Source: Heliocidaris erythrogramma
Lineage: Eukaryota > Echinodermata > Echinoidea > Camarodonta > Echinometridae
NCBI GenBank assembly: GCA_025617745.1
Contig: CM046853.1
Location: 58,303,233-58,367,232 of the forward strand
DNA length: 64,000 nucleotides
Direction: 5' to 3'
Shown here: positions 1 through 12,700 of the stretch, piece by piece
How positions within the stretch are numbered: position 1 is the stretch's first letter
Layout of the letters: each line of letters opens with the position of its first letter
The notes under the pieces: generated by a model
Databases searched by the model: none
What the model was told of the DNA's origin: nothing
Seen by the model: only the letters and a program-made list of their open reading frames with translations
Position numbers and translations under genes: made by a program

Positions 1-28
1 AAAACTTATAGGCACCATATGGGTCAAA

Positions 29-610
29 ATGTATCAAGACAGAGAGAGGGAGAGTAAGAGAAAAAGGGAGAAAGACAGAAGAAATAAAGACGATAGACAG
101 AACAAAATAATGTACACTGTTAATATCTATAATTACATACATGTTTGTAGACTAAAAAAGGGGGTATTGGAGGAAAAGACAGGGATGTGGATAGAGACAG
201 AAATGGTAAGAAATGCAAGAAATAGAAAGACAGAGCATAAACTACTAAACACAAAGACAGAGAGAGAGAGAGAGAGATACAGACAGACAGAGACAGAGAC
301 TGAGACTGAGAGACAATGAACTGAGAGAAAATGAGAGAAAGAGTGAGAGACGGGGAAAGAGAAAAATGAAACATAATCAAACATACTAACAATGAGATAC
401 CTACAGAGGAAGAGAGTGAAAGTAGGACGGGGAGAGAAACAGAGAGAGAGAGAGAGAGAGAGAGAAAAGAGAATAGATACAGAAAGAGCAACATATACAG
501 ATGTAGAGACACTAAAACATTGACAAATAGAAACAGAATATTTGACACAGCAGTACATTTAGGTTGGAAAAAAAAGGAAAAAGGAGAAAGGAGAAAGGAG
601 AGAGAGAAAA
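29..610. repeat. GA/GACA-rich purine tract
   Basis: Most of this stretch is GAGA/GACAGA on the plus strand, with near-pure (GA)n runs at about 258-275 and 438-465. Open frames through it on both strands are artefacts of the simple repeat. It directly abuts exon 28's donor, so it is a polypyrimidine tract in the transcript. Confidence 0.85.
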
Positions 611-625
611 CGCAAAGACACATAC

Positions 626-768
626 CTTCCTTTCCATGAAAGTATTGGTTTGATCATGAAGATACCAGACTCCTGCTCTAGGTGAGTGAGTGTTTCCATG
701 AGAAGATGTGCTAAACGATTCCTCTCAGCTGTCAGGTTATCCATCTCCTCACCCCATCGCTGTGCTCT
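626..768 (-). CDS. Host gene exon 28, last in window (residues 1260-1306)
   Basis: Reads RAQRWGEEMDNLTAERNRLA, then LLMETLTHLEQESGIFMIKP and ends LSWKGR. Helical with a hydrophobic C-terminal part. Ends in phase 2 at donor AAG|GTATGT, so the gene continues left of the window. The following intron starts as a TC-rich tract on the coding strand. Confidence 0.92.
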
Positions 769-3700
769 CTGCATAAGACAAAATATCAAGACTTTATTAG
801 TATCATCCGCAAATGGAGTTTAGCAGTTACATTAACCCAATGCCTACATTAGCCAGGTGATTCCTGCACTATTTTAAAAGCCCATGGGAATGACAGAATT
901 CAGTACTCTACAGGTTAAACAGGGCAACTGCGTAACTACCTTTCCAGATCAGGGCAATGAACGCTAGCTACCACCAACTATTAACCCCTTGAGATTAAAT
1001 TGAGTTCTGGTCATGCGATTACATTTTTAGAGAAACAGCCTCAAAGCAATTAGGAAAGGTTAATCGTGTCTACATAAGAATTGGTGTATACTGTGAGGTT
1101 CTGGAATTGTCAAAATGATATGAGATTGACCCATTCTCGCTGTAAAGCACATGCACTGCACACAGAAATGGGTATATGGGACTGCACTTACAATGTGGAT
1201 GAATGTTCGGGCCAAACATTTCAGCTATTTCTCGTCATATTTCGAACATGAGGGCATTTGAGGAAAAATCCTTTTCAGGGGACATTTCTATTATGATATT
1301 CTTCCAAACTGGCATAAAAGAAATGAGAAAGCTTTCAAATTATTTTTCACCTTTCCCAGAACTCAACCTTCTCTTTAATTCTAGTTTTATTGCAGCTTCT
1401 TACCTTACTCTGGAGTGTTTCCATTCTCTCTAAGATCGTGAAGACTTCTTGATCTATTGAGTTGCTGTGTCTTACATCATCTACACAAACAGAAATCAAA
1501 TTAGAAAAAAAAGACAATATAATTCCCAATTGATTAGACTTTCTCACCAATACATAGTTATGTCACTACTCTGTCAAATTATTTTATTTTGTTTTTTCAA
1601 ACAAATGTTGTTGTTTCAAACCACGCTAGATTTCATATATTATGTTTACCTTGTATACTGTATCTAATATTCCTGAATGAAGAAATGATATCAAAAATAA
1701 TGCCATGACATTTCATTATGTTTAAAAATGTCTTTAAAATATTGCAACATACATGTATGTCCACATATTTACACCCCTCCTTTATATGTGTCTCCTTAAC
1801 CCGTTAAATACTAGGCCCGAGAAAGCTTGGGCTTGAGTCTATGGAAAAAAGCATAAGATATCAAAACCAAATTCATATCCAACAGATTAAATGATCTAAA
1901 GTCTATCCCATCAAAAGCAGGGTAATCATGTACATGTAGCATACAGGGAAACCCAAATGTTATTCAGATCATTACATGTATACATATTCCATGAGATGCA
2001 TTACGTGTTTGGAGTTGATCAGGAAAAGTGGTACATCTCAAGGTCTATATATTATGCCAGATGTGACTGCATTGCAATAATGCATGCACATATACATCTC
2101 ATGATTAGGCATTAAAAATGTAAATGTTTCACTGCAAACCACTTGAATATGATTGCAAAAAATTTAGAAATCAATATCTGGCTTCAAAGAATTTATAGTG
2201 ATTTCATATCGAATGGCTTTCTTTTGGATTACACAAGGTCATGCATACATTGCACTTGTTTTGAAAATATCCACAGGCTATGAAACACTCTCATTCAAGT
2301 AAGGACATGTGGGTGACTGGTAAAAATACTGTATCTTGAAAGAGTTACCTTCGATCTTCTTCATCTCTGTGTGATGGGAGTATTTACGAACTATATGGAC
2401 GAGCCTCTTGGCGGGCAGAACGGTGTACTGTTCCATTGCCCTCACTGCTTCATTGTACTGCTCTGCGGATACCTGTTGAGAAATGATTTCAGTCTTATTA
2501 TAAGGATAGGTCATGATGAATGCACTAAATATTACTAAACACAGATCAATTGATGCAAATTAATGAATATGAATATTTCATATCTATTGAAATTTTTGAA
2601 AGAAATATGATGGTCATGTCCAAAATGATCTGCAGTGACATTGAATGAGTCTATTTGCTATGAATAAGGAAATGAAGGTTACAGAGCACAAAATGATTAT
2701 CCGTGCATAATCTTTTCACCCTCTTTGTCCCTACTATACATGAAATCATACTATTAAGTAGAGATGCCGTGGTATAGTGGTTCATTCACTTGACTCTCAA
2801 TCCAAGGGTTGAGGGTTCAAATCTCAGCCCTGCACTAACATCTTCTGGCAAGACATAAATCCATGTTTGCTACTCTCGATCCAGGTATTAAATGGGTACC
2901 TGGCAGGATTTATTTCTTGACATACACTGAGTGTTGATTACGGCCCCCGGAGCTAAAGCCAGGGTAATAGTATCCAACCCCTTGGAAGCGCATACGGACG
3001 TTATATCATAACATGATATGCAATACACAAGAACGGTTTATTATTATTAAGTGACATATAAATTAATAAACACTATGAATAACCATGACAACAATTATAC
3101 TTGCACCATAATGCAAAAGACAATATAATACTTCCTAAAATCAATTTGTTTCCAAGATTTACATTGTATACATACAAATCAATAGTATTCTTCACAAACA
3201 TTTCCATCTTCTCCATATGCATGTAATTTCATACCACTAATCCAGGGTAACTTTCCAAAGAAATCAATTTTATAATGGACACATCTCTTACCCTCTGTGC
3301 ACTGATTCCCCTCTTCAGGGCTCTCTGGTTTCTCTCAGAGTCTGACCTGGAGAAGATAATGGTAGGCTCCACCTGGAGATCTCTAGTGGCTGTTGCAGTG
3401 GAGACCCTGGAGGCTGAAGATATTGATTTGGTTTCTCCTAATGCTTGCAGCTCCTGCTGTAGATCCTGTATTGTGTTCTGCATCTTCATCATCACCATGG
3501 TGTTATTACTACACAGAAATAAACACATGGGACTGTTAATTCTTAACTCTCTTCTATACTGCATGGCACATTCAATCAATCTAGACAGGAACATTTCAAC
3601 AGCCACTGTAACATTGTAACACTGACTTTAGACTAGACTTAAAGACCAACCTTCACTTTACAACCCACAGATCTTACATAATGCGCACCTTCTCCACTGA

Positions 3701-6700
3701 TATCGGTCAAATCCGCCCCATATAAAGTAAAGCTCATCATCATAAATGTTCCTCACCAGATCTCTCTTTGAGACTCGAAGCCAAGCTCAAGTAATTATTA
3801 TAACTACCAGTATTTGATTATTCCCCTAAGTCCAATGCACATGGAAACTGTCAACTATACGTCTTTAATAAAGTACAATTTTTATACTTATGTTTTAGTA
3901 TCAGTTAAATTTTATTACAGAGGGACTGAGGGCATAGTATTTCAATTGATTACATGCTCAAATTTATAGCTACAGCCCCAATTGTCTCCAATTTTCTGAC
4001 TGGTAAACCATTATATGTTACACAATCTGTAATTGATAAGAGAAATGTACATAATTTTGCTTGTAGAGAAATGTATAATGTAGGCTTATTACCGTAGAAA
4101 AATTTAAAAAATCACCCTAGAGTTCCCAATGGAGTATTCTACAAAATTTTTTTTGCTTAAGAATGTGAAGAATACTAGATAGTGCTATCTCTGGATGCAC
4201 TTACTTGAGTTTGTCTTCATAATCCATTTGCTGTTTGTTTGCCTCTTCTTTCCTACAAGATGTCAAAGTTGAGATAAGAAAACATTCATCCATTAAACAT
4301 TTTGCAATCTGTACAACTGAGATCATTAAATTAAAGACTGTGGTATAAAGTGCTTCCCTCTCAGAATCAGTACAGCAATTGTAAGCAAACTTTTTAAACT
4401 TCCATACAAATACACAACACTTTTAGTATTACGTGAATAAATAATATATATAGTCAATAACAATGTATACTGTGACTTCATGATATGCTTTCCTATGCTG
4501 TGCTTCTGTGACAGCTTCTATTGCTACATGTAGATTTAAATGGATCCTTAAACGATATAGGTAACTTGGCAAAATGTAGTGGCACATTAAGATGTGCTTG
4601 CAAGATTACTGTTGGTGACAGATAGCTAGATCTAAAAGTGAAATCCCTCTGAAGACAGTTTTGATACAAATAAATAAAGGAAACTGTAGTAGGGTATGTA
4701 TTACAAGTAGCTAAATCCAAGTGGCACAGTTCTGCCCATATGCAATAAAAAGATGATTTTCAACAAATATGCCTTCTGTGTGCCAAGTGCATCCTTACGT
4801 GCCATTACTTCTGCTACTAAGGGCCAGTCCCATATCACCGACAAGGATAACAATAACTATAACAGTAAAATAGGTCTTTTGTACCTTATGTGGATGTGGG
4901 AAAAATATTGGATACTGGAGTTGCTCATCGATTTTATGCTACTGATCCTTCAGCACCTATTTTCATGAATCCAATACCTTTTCTCCGTAAACATCATAGC
5001 TTGTTATCGTTGCCAGTGATCTGGGACCAGCCTCTTACCCCCGTCCATGCCATGGGGGGCAAATTATACCCATGGAAGATTCTCTTGTACCCACTTTACC
5101 ACTGAAATAAAGCAGTATAAGCCAAAATTCCATTCTTGAAAGGTCATTTATGACCATTGTCCAAACACTTGGTGACACAGAATGGGGTTAAGCTACCTCA
5201 ACTAAGTTTACTCACAGCCGTTCATAGTTATCCTGTATCTCCTTGATCCTCTCACTAGATTGGAAGGTCATATCAGTCAGCTCCCTCTCCAGACCCTCCT
5301 GGATGGCACCTCCTGCTGCTGACTGGAGTTGGAACCCTAGGGCTCCCATCCGTGACTTGCCTGTATCAGCCCTGGAGACCATCAGTGATGACACTGCCGC
5401 TTCCTATCAGGGTTAAGATACAAAAATTAAAACTTAGTTGGTAGCTGAATGGTTGTTCTCTTTTTTTAAACCTGTGAGTTTAGAAAAAGAGTACTGTGTG
5501 GTCTGTCTTGACTGCACTGAAATGACTGAATAACAGCCCTATCACTGTAAACATACACAAAACTGAAATGAATGACAAAAAAATGGTCGGTTGATTGTTT
5601 TACTTTACGGCTTTTTTTTTAAACAACTACTTAGGAACTAGAAACTTGCAAACCCGCAAAGGGAAGAAGAGTTATTATTATCTTTTTAAATCTTCAAATG
5701 CTGTACTTACTGGTTCAGGTGTGGTCATGACTGTTCCAAATACAGAGATGATCTCCTTTAGGACTACACAAAGAAAGAGAACATAAATGAATAAATGAGA
5801 TCAGTAGGAGTCGGAATAAATAACATGAATATATCATCTGTGTGGAGCTAGAGGGCATTAACTAATAAACTGTAGCACAGAGTTACGCCCTTCTGGCTTT
5901 CAACAGACAATATTTATACAATAACAATAACTACTGATGAAATTAAGCTTTTGAAAGCCTTGAAATATGTAAGAGAAATTCTATTAAATACTGAAGGAAT
6001 GACAGAGGAGATAAATTCTTTGTATAACAATTCAAAAAGTGAAATTAGCAAATCACTTCATAGCTTTTAAAGTAGATATTCAAAGAAAATCACAAATATG
6101 GCAATTAATGTATCACTAGAAACTGGGAAGCTTACAGATGGCAATCTTATAAGTTTTATGTCAACTGCGTATCTGGTGATTATAAAAACAACACAAATAA
6201 AAGCTCTTCTCAGCATCTGGAATATCCGAGGATTCGCCAGAAATATAGCGATGTTTTGATGTCGTCACACTCGGGATCGATCCTGCTTAAGCAGACGACG
6301 TCCTATAATGAATGAACGTAATTGCAATGCAATTATTTATCAAATTATAAAGAGTTTGGTGTATTTAAACATGACCTTATTTCACACCATTATAAAGGGA
6401 AAGTGAAACTGATTCTGATAGCTAAAACCGTTTGATTGTAAATACATAGGAGAAGGGTCAATGATCAATGAAATAAACCCCACTTTCAAATTGAAAAGCC
6501 CTCCGAATAATAGCAGGATGGTATTCGTTCCCTCTTGAAACGCCGAACATGCCCCGGTGCAAACAGCTGAAATTACAATGGCGTCTTATTTTGTTTACAA
6601 GTGACTGATTCCTTTATTTTTTTAACGCTGCATTTTTCATCAAAATAATACCATACACAAAGTTAAGAGTGAGGCAACAGACTAACATTAAGACTGACGC

Positions 6701-9700
6701 TAGTGAAGGAAGAGAAATAAGTGAAGAGGAGATGACAAAATAGGCTCTGAAAAATGTGTAAGATGTTATGGGACATCGTCTGCTTAGCCAGGACTGGTCC
6801 AGGGTGTGTCGTCACATATCTCAGCAGCGTTCGAGGAGCTCTTCAGCTGCTATATCGGGGGCTGTATTTTACCGTTTTATAATTGATAATAATCATTACT
6901 TCAAATGTTTCCAAGCGTTGAATTTGGATAACCTTGTTTAATTTATGCCATCTATGCAATAATAAGTATTAAAGTAGAACGTTGATGATTTTAAATATTG
7001 GCTTAATACTTATTATTGCATAGATGGCATAAATTAAACAAGGTTATCCAAATATAACGCTTGGAAACATTTGAAGTAATGATTATTATCAATTATAAAA
7101 CGGTAAAATACAGCCCCCGATATAGCAGCTGAAGAGCTCCTCGAACGCTGCTGAGATATGTGACGACACACCCTGGACCAGTCCTGGCTAAGCAGACGAT
7201 GTCCCATAACATCTTACACATTTTTCAGAGCCTATTTTGTCATCTCCTCTTCACTTATTTCTCTTCCTTCACTAGCGTCAGTCTTAATGTTAGTCTGTTG
7301 CCTCACTCTTAACTTCGTGTATGGTATTATTTTGATGAAAAATGCAGCGTTAAAAAAATAAAGGAATTAGTCACTTGTAAACAAAATAAGACGCCATTGT
7401 ATTTTCAGCTGTTTGCACCGGGGCATGTTCGGCGTTTCAAGAGGGAACGAATACCATCCTGCTATTATTCGGAGGGCTTTTCAATTTGAAAGTGGGGTTT
7501 ATTTCATTGATCATTGACCCTTCTCCTATGTATTTACAATCAAACGGTTTTAGCTATCAGAATCAGTTTCACTTTCCCTTTATAATGGTGTGAAATAAGG
7601 TCATGTTTAAATACACCAAACTCTTTATAATTTGATAAATAATTGCATTGCAATTACGTTCATTCATTATAGGACGTCGTCTGCTTAAGCAGGATCGATC
7701 CCGAGTGTGACGACATCAAAACATCGCTATATTTCTGGCGAATCCTCGGATATTCCAGATGCTGAGAAGAGCTTTTATTTGTGTTGTTTTTATAATCACC
7801 AGATACGCAGTTGACATAAAACTTATAAGATTGCCATCTGTAAGCTTCCCAGTTTCTAGTGATACATTAATTGCCATATTTGTGATTTTCTTTGAATATC
7901 TACTTTAAGCCAATATTAAAAATCATCAACGTTCTACTTTAAAGAAAAAAACTCGATGTAATAAAATACCCGGTATGCTTCGATGATTTTTTTCTCGTCT
8001 GAAAAGTTAAAAACAAATGCTGTTTGCAGTTCTAGAAAATAAGTCGAACAATCAACATTTTAAAATGATTACTCTACTAAAACTTTGTTTCCTACAAGCA
8101 AGATCAGATTCTATTTTTTCGTCATTTGTATGGTTGATGTAAAAATGCTAAACGTTACATAGTTACACTAAAATTTCAGTATATATTGTGTACTTACAAG
8201 TTTCTACATTATATGTCATGTCTGAGACTTGGTCCTGTACATTACTATCACGGTCAAACTGTAGTGTCTTGATTTCAGCTAACTGTTCTAATGCCGCTCC
8301 AAATTCTGCAACACAAAAACAAAGAAACTATTAACTTTTGCGTCAAGATTTTCAGTATCCAGACTTGAAAAAAGTTGAAGCCTGTCCTTTTTGTATATTC
8401 TATAAGAATAGTTTAAAATTTGTTGTATTTAATACAAACATGGTTTATGTTTTTTTCATGATTTCACTGATACTGGTGGAAAATGCAGAACATTCAAAAG
8501 CTTATAACTATGAGGGCACTTGCCTACCTCAACTCATGTTCTTTTTACAATACAAAATTGATGAAGTGTTTCTGTCTGTTTGTACAGGATATTACGTTCG
8601 TCTATAAATATTATGTACTGTAGCTATGCTACACAATGGAACTACACAAAATAATGAAGAATCTGTTAAAAAGTAATTTATCATAATTTTGAGTCAGCTT
8701 TTTTATCAATTAATTAATTACAGGGAATCTGTTTACTCCAATCAAAGTATATGTATCAGTGATCTGAGTCATTTAGAACTCAATTTGTTGTGGATCAGTG
8801 GATAAGTCCCTGGACTGTGAACCACGAGGTCCGGGGTTCGAATCCCACCGCAGCACTAGCGTCCTTTGGCAAGATGTTAATCTACATTTGCCACTCTCCA
8901 CCCAGGTGTTAAATGGGTACCCGGTAGGATGGCGAAAGTTAATGTCCTTTGCTTTAGTGTGCGCTTAACAGGCGACTGGCTGGAATGCTCCCCAGGGAGT
9001 GGAGAATGTGCATACACTGTGTACGGGCGTGCCAGAATCCAATCACCGGGGTAATAATATGATTGTTTATATTCTGCGCCTTGAGCACTCTAAGAGTGGA
9101 TATGTGTGCTATATAAGTCTCCATTATTATTATTATTATTATTAATCTGTACATAATGGAAACTGAATGATAGATTCTCGGGGCCAAAGATTATTGTAGA
9201 CAATAAGACTTCAGTTCAGTTATCCTAGCATCTACGAATCTGCTCTTACATATACTCCTTCTCTCACCTTTGTCATAGACGAGTTTCATGACATTCTCCT
9301 TGAAGTCTGCGACATGCTGATAGGTCTTCAGGTAATCCTGTACAACAGGGTGATCAGCTATGGATTCTATGGATTGCCTGTTCATGACCAAAATAAATAA
9401 GGTTACCAACATGAATTCAAAAATGATGGCCGGTATTCTCGAAAGCCGCCTGACTTTAAGCCAGGCTTAAACCCTGCCGAAGTGCGCAGATTTTGGCCAC
9501 TGAATTATGGAGTGCCAAATGTCACCCTCTTAATCCTATACAATTCACCATAGTTCTGAAACTAAATGCAAATACAAATACTTGTCCTGATGAAATCGAT
9601 TTCTGATGTTCATTTCACACCAAAACATAATTTTGAAAATTTATGTTGTTACATAAATGTAATAATCTATATGGAACTTAGGGGTTGACACTTGGCCTGC

Positions 9701-12700
9701 CATGAATCAGTGGCCCAAGATAAGCCAGGCTTAACTTGGGCTGCTTTCAAGAATACAGGCCTATGACTTTGTATCTCATTTGATGTAATCCTTGACATGA
9801 ATACACTTTTCATTATTTGTCATTGATTTCTGGAAAGTTTTTTTTTTAAGTATGGGTACTCACACATTGTATACCAAAACATAATTCAGATAATTTTGTG
9901 GCATCAGAAATTACACATGATCATTTGCCAAAGCAACATTTATCTATTACAAAACCTTATAATAAACAAAAAACTTGTGTGTAAAAAAGAAGGAAAAGAG
10001 ACATTTACCTAGAAGATTTACTAACTGTTGAATATGCAACTGGAGATGTGGCCATATCAAGCTTCTCAACTGAAAAATATAAGGTACGAAATAACAAAGT
10101 ATATTAATAAAATTATATCTAAACATGGATTATAAATATCATGACACACTACAAGAGTCAATCATGTTGCCTAAATTGCTCATATTCTCATATGAATGCA
10201 GAAATTTAGTGTTCACATGTCATCTTCACATTTCTTTTCTTTTTCCTTTTTGAAGAATTATAGACGATTATAATCTGAATATAATTTGCATTCACCGAGG
10301 TTTTAATCCAATGCAATCTTGAGCTTGATGTTCATGTCAAGTATCCAATAAGGTGGTCCTAAGAGATTTTCATTGACAGTTTTCTACATGTAAGTGTTTG
10401 AAATGGCATATGCTTCTGACTCAAAGAATGCCATTAGCAAACATATCAAATAAAAAATTTCTTATTTCTAAAATTAGAGTCACCTTAAAAATATATACCT
10501 TGCATACAACATATACTTCATTATTTTAGCAAACATACAATTAAAGAGGAAACATATAGTATAACCTACAATCTTTTTTTTTTTAATGAAGATAAGGCTT
10601 TACCATATCTAATAATTTGGACCTTGGTATATATGATGCACCACGCGTTGCCCCGGGGTATAGCGTTGTACCCCGGGGTACCATAGTGTCCCTGTATTAG
10701 AGTTGCGACAACTGGGGATTTGAACGCCATTTTGTTTCCACTATTACATAACATTTCTATTCAATTCCGATGAGCACCTGGGTGTTCTCAATAGAAAGAA
10801 TTCGAACGGCATTTTGTTTCCAGAAAAGTGAGACGTCCATGTCGCAACTCTTTGATACAAGGACACTATGGTACCTCGGGTACAACGCTACCCCGGGGTG
10901 GCGCGTGGTGCATCATATGAACATGATTACATGAAATGTCTTTATGTACTATCTAATAACAGGGTTTTTCTTACACAGATTAAAATCACAGCAAATGTAC
11001 ATGTATCTTTAATGAGTTGGATCTAAATTCACAAGGTGCAGAAAAGAGTGGTTTTATCTTGAAACAACAAAAACCAAATAAATCAACTCTTACAGCTTGG
11101 AAACATTATCAATTCGATTTCTTACTTTTCAATTCACTTTATAACTCTTCATCATGCATTCAACATGGTCGAAAATGATCAGGTGAAAAACAAAAGCATA
11201 ATAAGTCAATACATGTTCACCATCTATTGAAATTGGCAAACTTTGAAATAGCATCTTAATACAAAGAAACAGAACAGAGCCAACACAGTTCAGATTGTGC
11301 ATCCACAATCACGGAAGGAAATCCTATCATTAAGACATGGCAAACAAGTGTTCAATTAAAACAATGCATGAGTAAAATAGATTAGAGTTGGCCTATTTAA
11401 GTGCATGAGTTTACAATTGTATTCTTATACAACAATAAGAATGATTTCATGCACATAGTGATGGGTTGAACCTGTGGTGTAGATAAAGCATGAAACAAAG
11501 GCTGGGGGGATAGTGCAGGTATATTAGAGATAATTGGTTAGGGTGAGATTATTCAAAGTTTCATCAATCATTTGTAACATTTAACAGTTCTGGAACAAAG
11601 GGTTAAAAATATTCTAAGGGTAAACTTTACATCACATAACAACTACTGATAACACAAACTATCCGAAGCCTGCAAAATATCTGCATGGACATGTAGATAG
11701 GGTAGCTTCTATTTGTGTATTAAACACAGCAAATCCAAGTGCAGTGGGTTAGTGTGCTGACATGTGACATAGCACTTTATTCATACCATCTACAAAGAGT
11801 TTAGCGCTCGTAGCGGTGGCAATAAATCTCGGCAGGAAATCGCCTGCTGCTTCCTCCTCATCCGCAGAGTAACCCCCTTCCTCGTCCGTCTCCAGCATGG
11901 AGACGCCGCTCTCGGACACAGAGGGCGCTCTGCTCACAAGATGCGAGCTGACACGCCCCTGGTACCCTGCCGTACTCAACCTCGTCTGACTCATTTGGTC
12001 GTGGAAGCTCACAGCAGCATTTTGCTGCTCGCGTTGAGGATGTGGGCGTGTCGAGCTCTCCGCTGAAGACTTTTCGACCGTACCTTGGTCATTTTCTACT
12101 TTACCGTAAATTGATATCCCAAATGTTCATGATAGATCCATATTGTGGAAGGCATTAAAAGGATGGAGGGACATTTTAAACATTAGATTTGAAAGGAATG
12201 TAAGAATTTCTTTTATAAAATCTGAAACAGCAAATACCTATTCTATTCTAATAATTTTCGGGTCAAACACATTCCTATACTAACAAGTTTCTCAAATGCT
12301 ACACCATGAAGCTACAAACCATAATCATTATTACTCTTTCGGAGTTTATACACGATGTGATATTTAGGTGAAATTCATTGAATACAATAATGATAGCCAA
12401 AATAAACAATCAAAACATCAATCTAAGAATCATATGTGTATGATATAATCACATGCTGTCCTCTATTCACTGAATAGGGGATCATCAAAATACATTCCTC
12501 ATAGTATCTTCAATATTCTTTTCTTTTAAAAGTGCATTCACTAACCTTCATCAGGAAATGGCATATCCCCTTGGAGAGTCAGGACGGCCGACGAGTCCCT
12601 ACTGGGGGCTTGATCCCTGTAGCTGCCACTCTTAGCACTAAGCAATGATCCATGCATGGAGGTGGCTCGTGACCTACGCTCCACTATCTCCTGCTTGCGC

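Noticed and set aside
29-623. Long open frames on both strands at the left edge
   Set aside because: They run through GA/GACA simple repeats, with Arg/Glu or Leu/Ser monotony and no splice context.
6067-7942. Palindrome as a pure assembly or read artefact
   Set aside because: The arms differ at several positions and the spacer is repeated on the far side with a mismatch, which a folded-read artefact would not produce. Not fully excluded without reads.
2764-9147. Functional tRNA genes at 2.77 and 8.79 kb
   Set aside because: Each head continues into a shared SINE body and tail, with imperfect arms.
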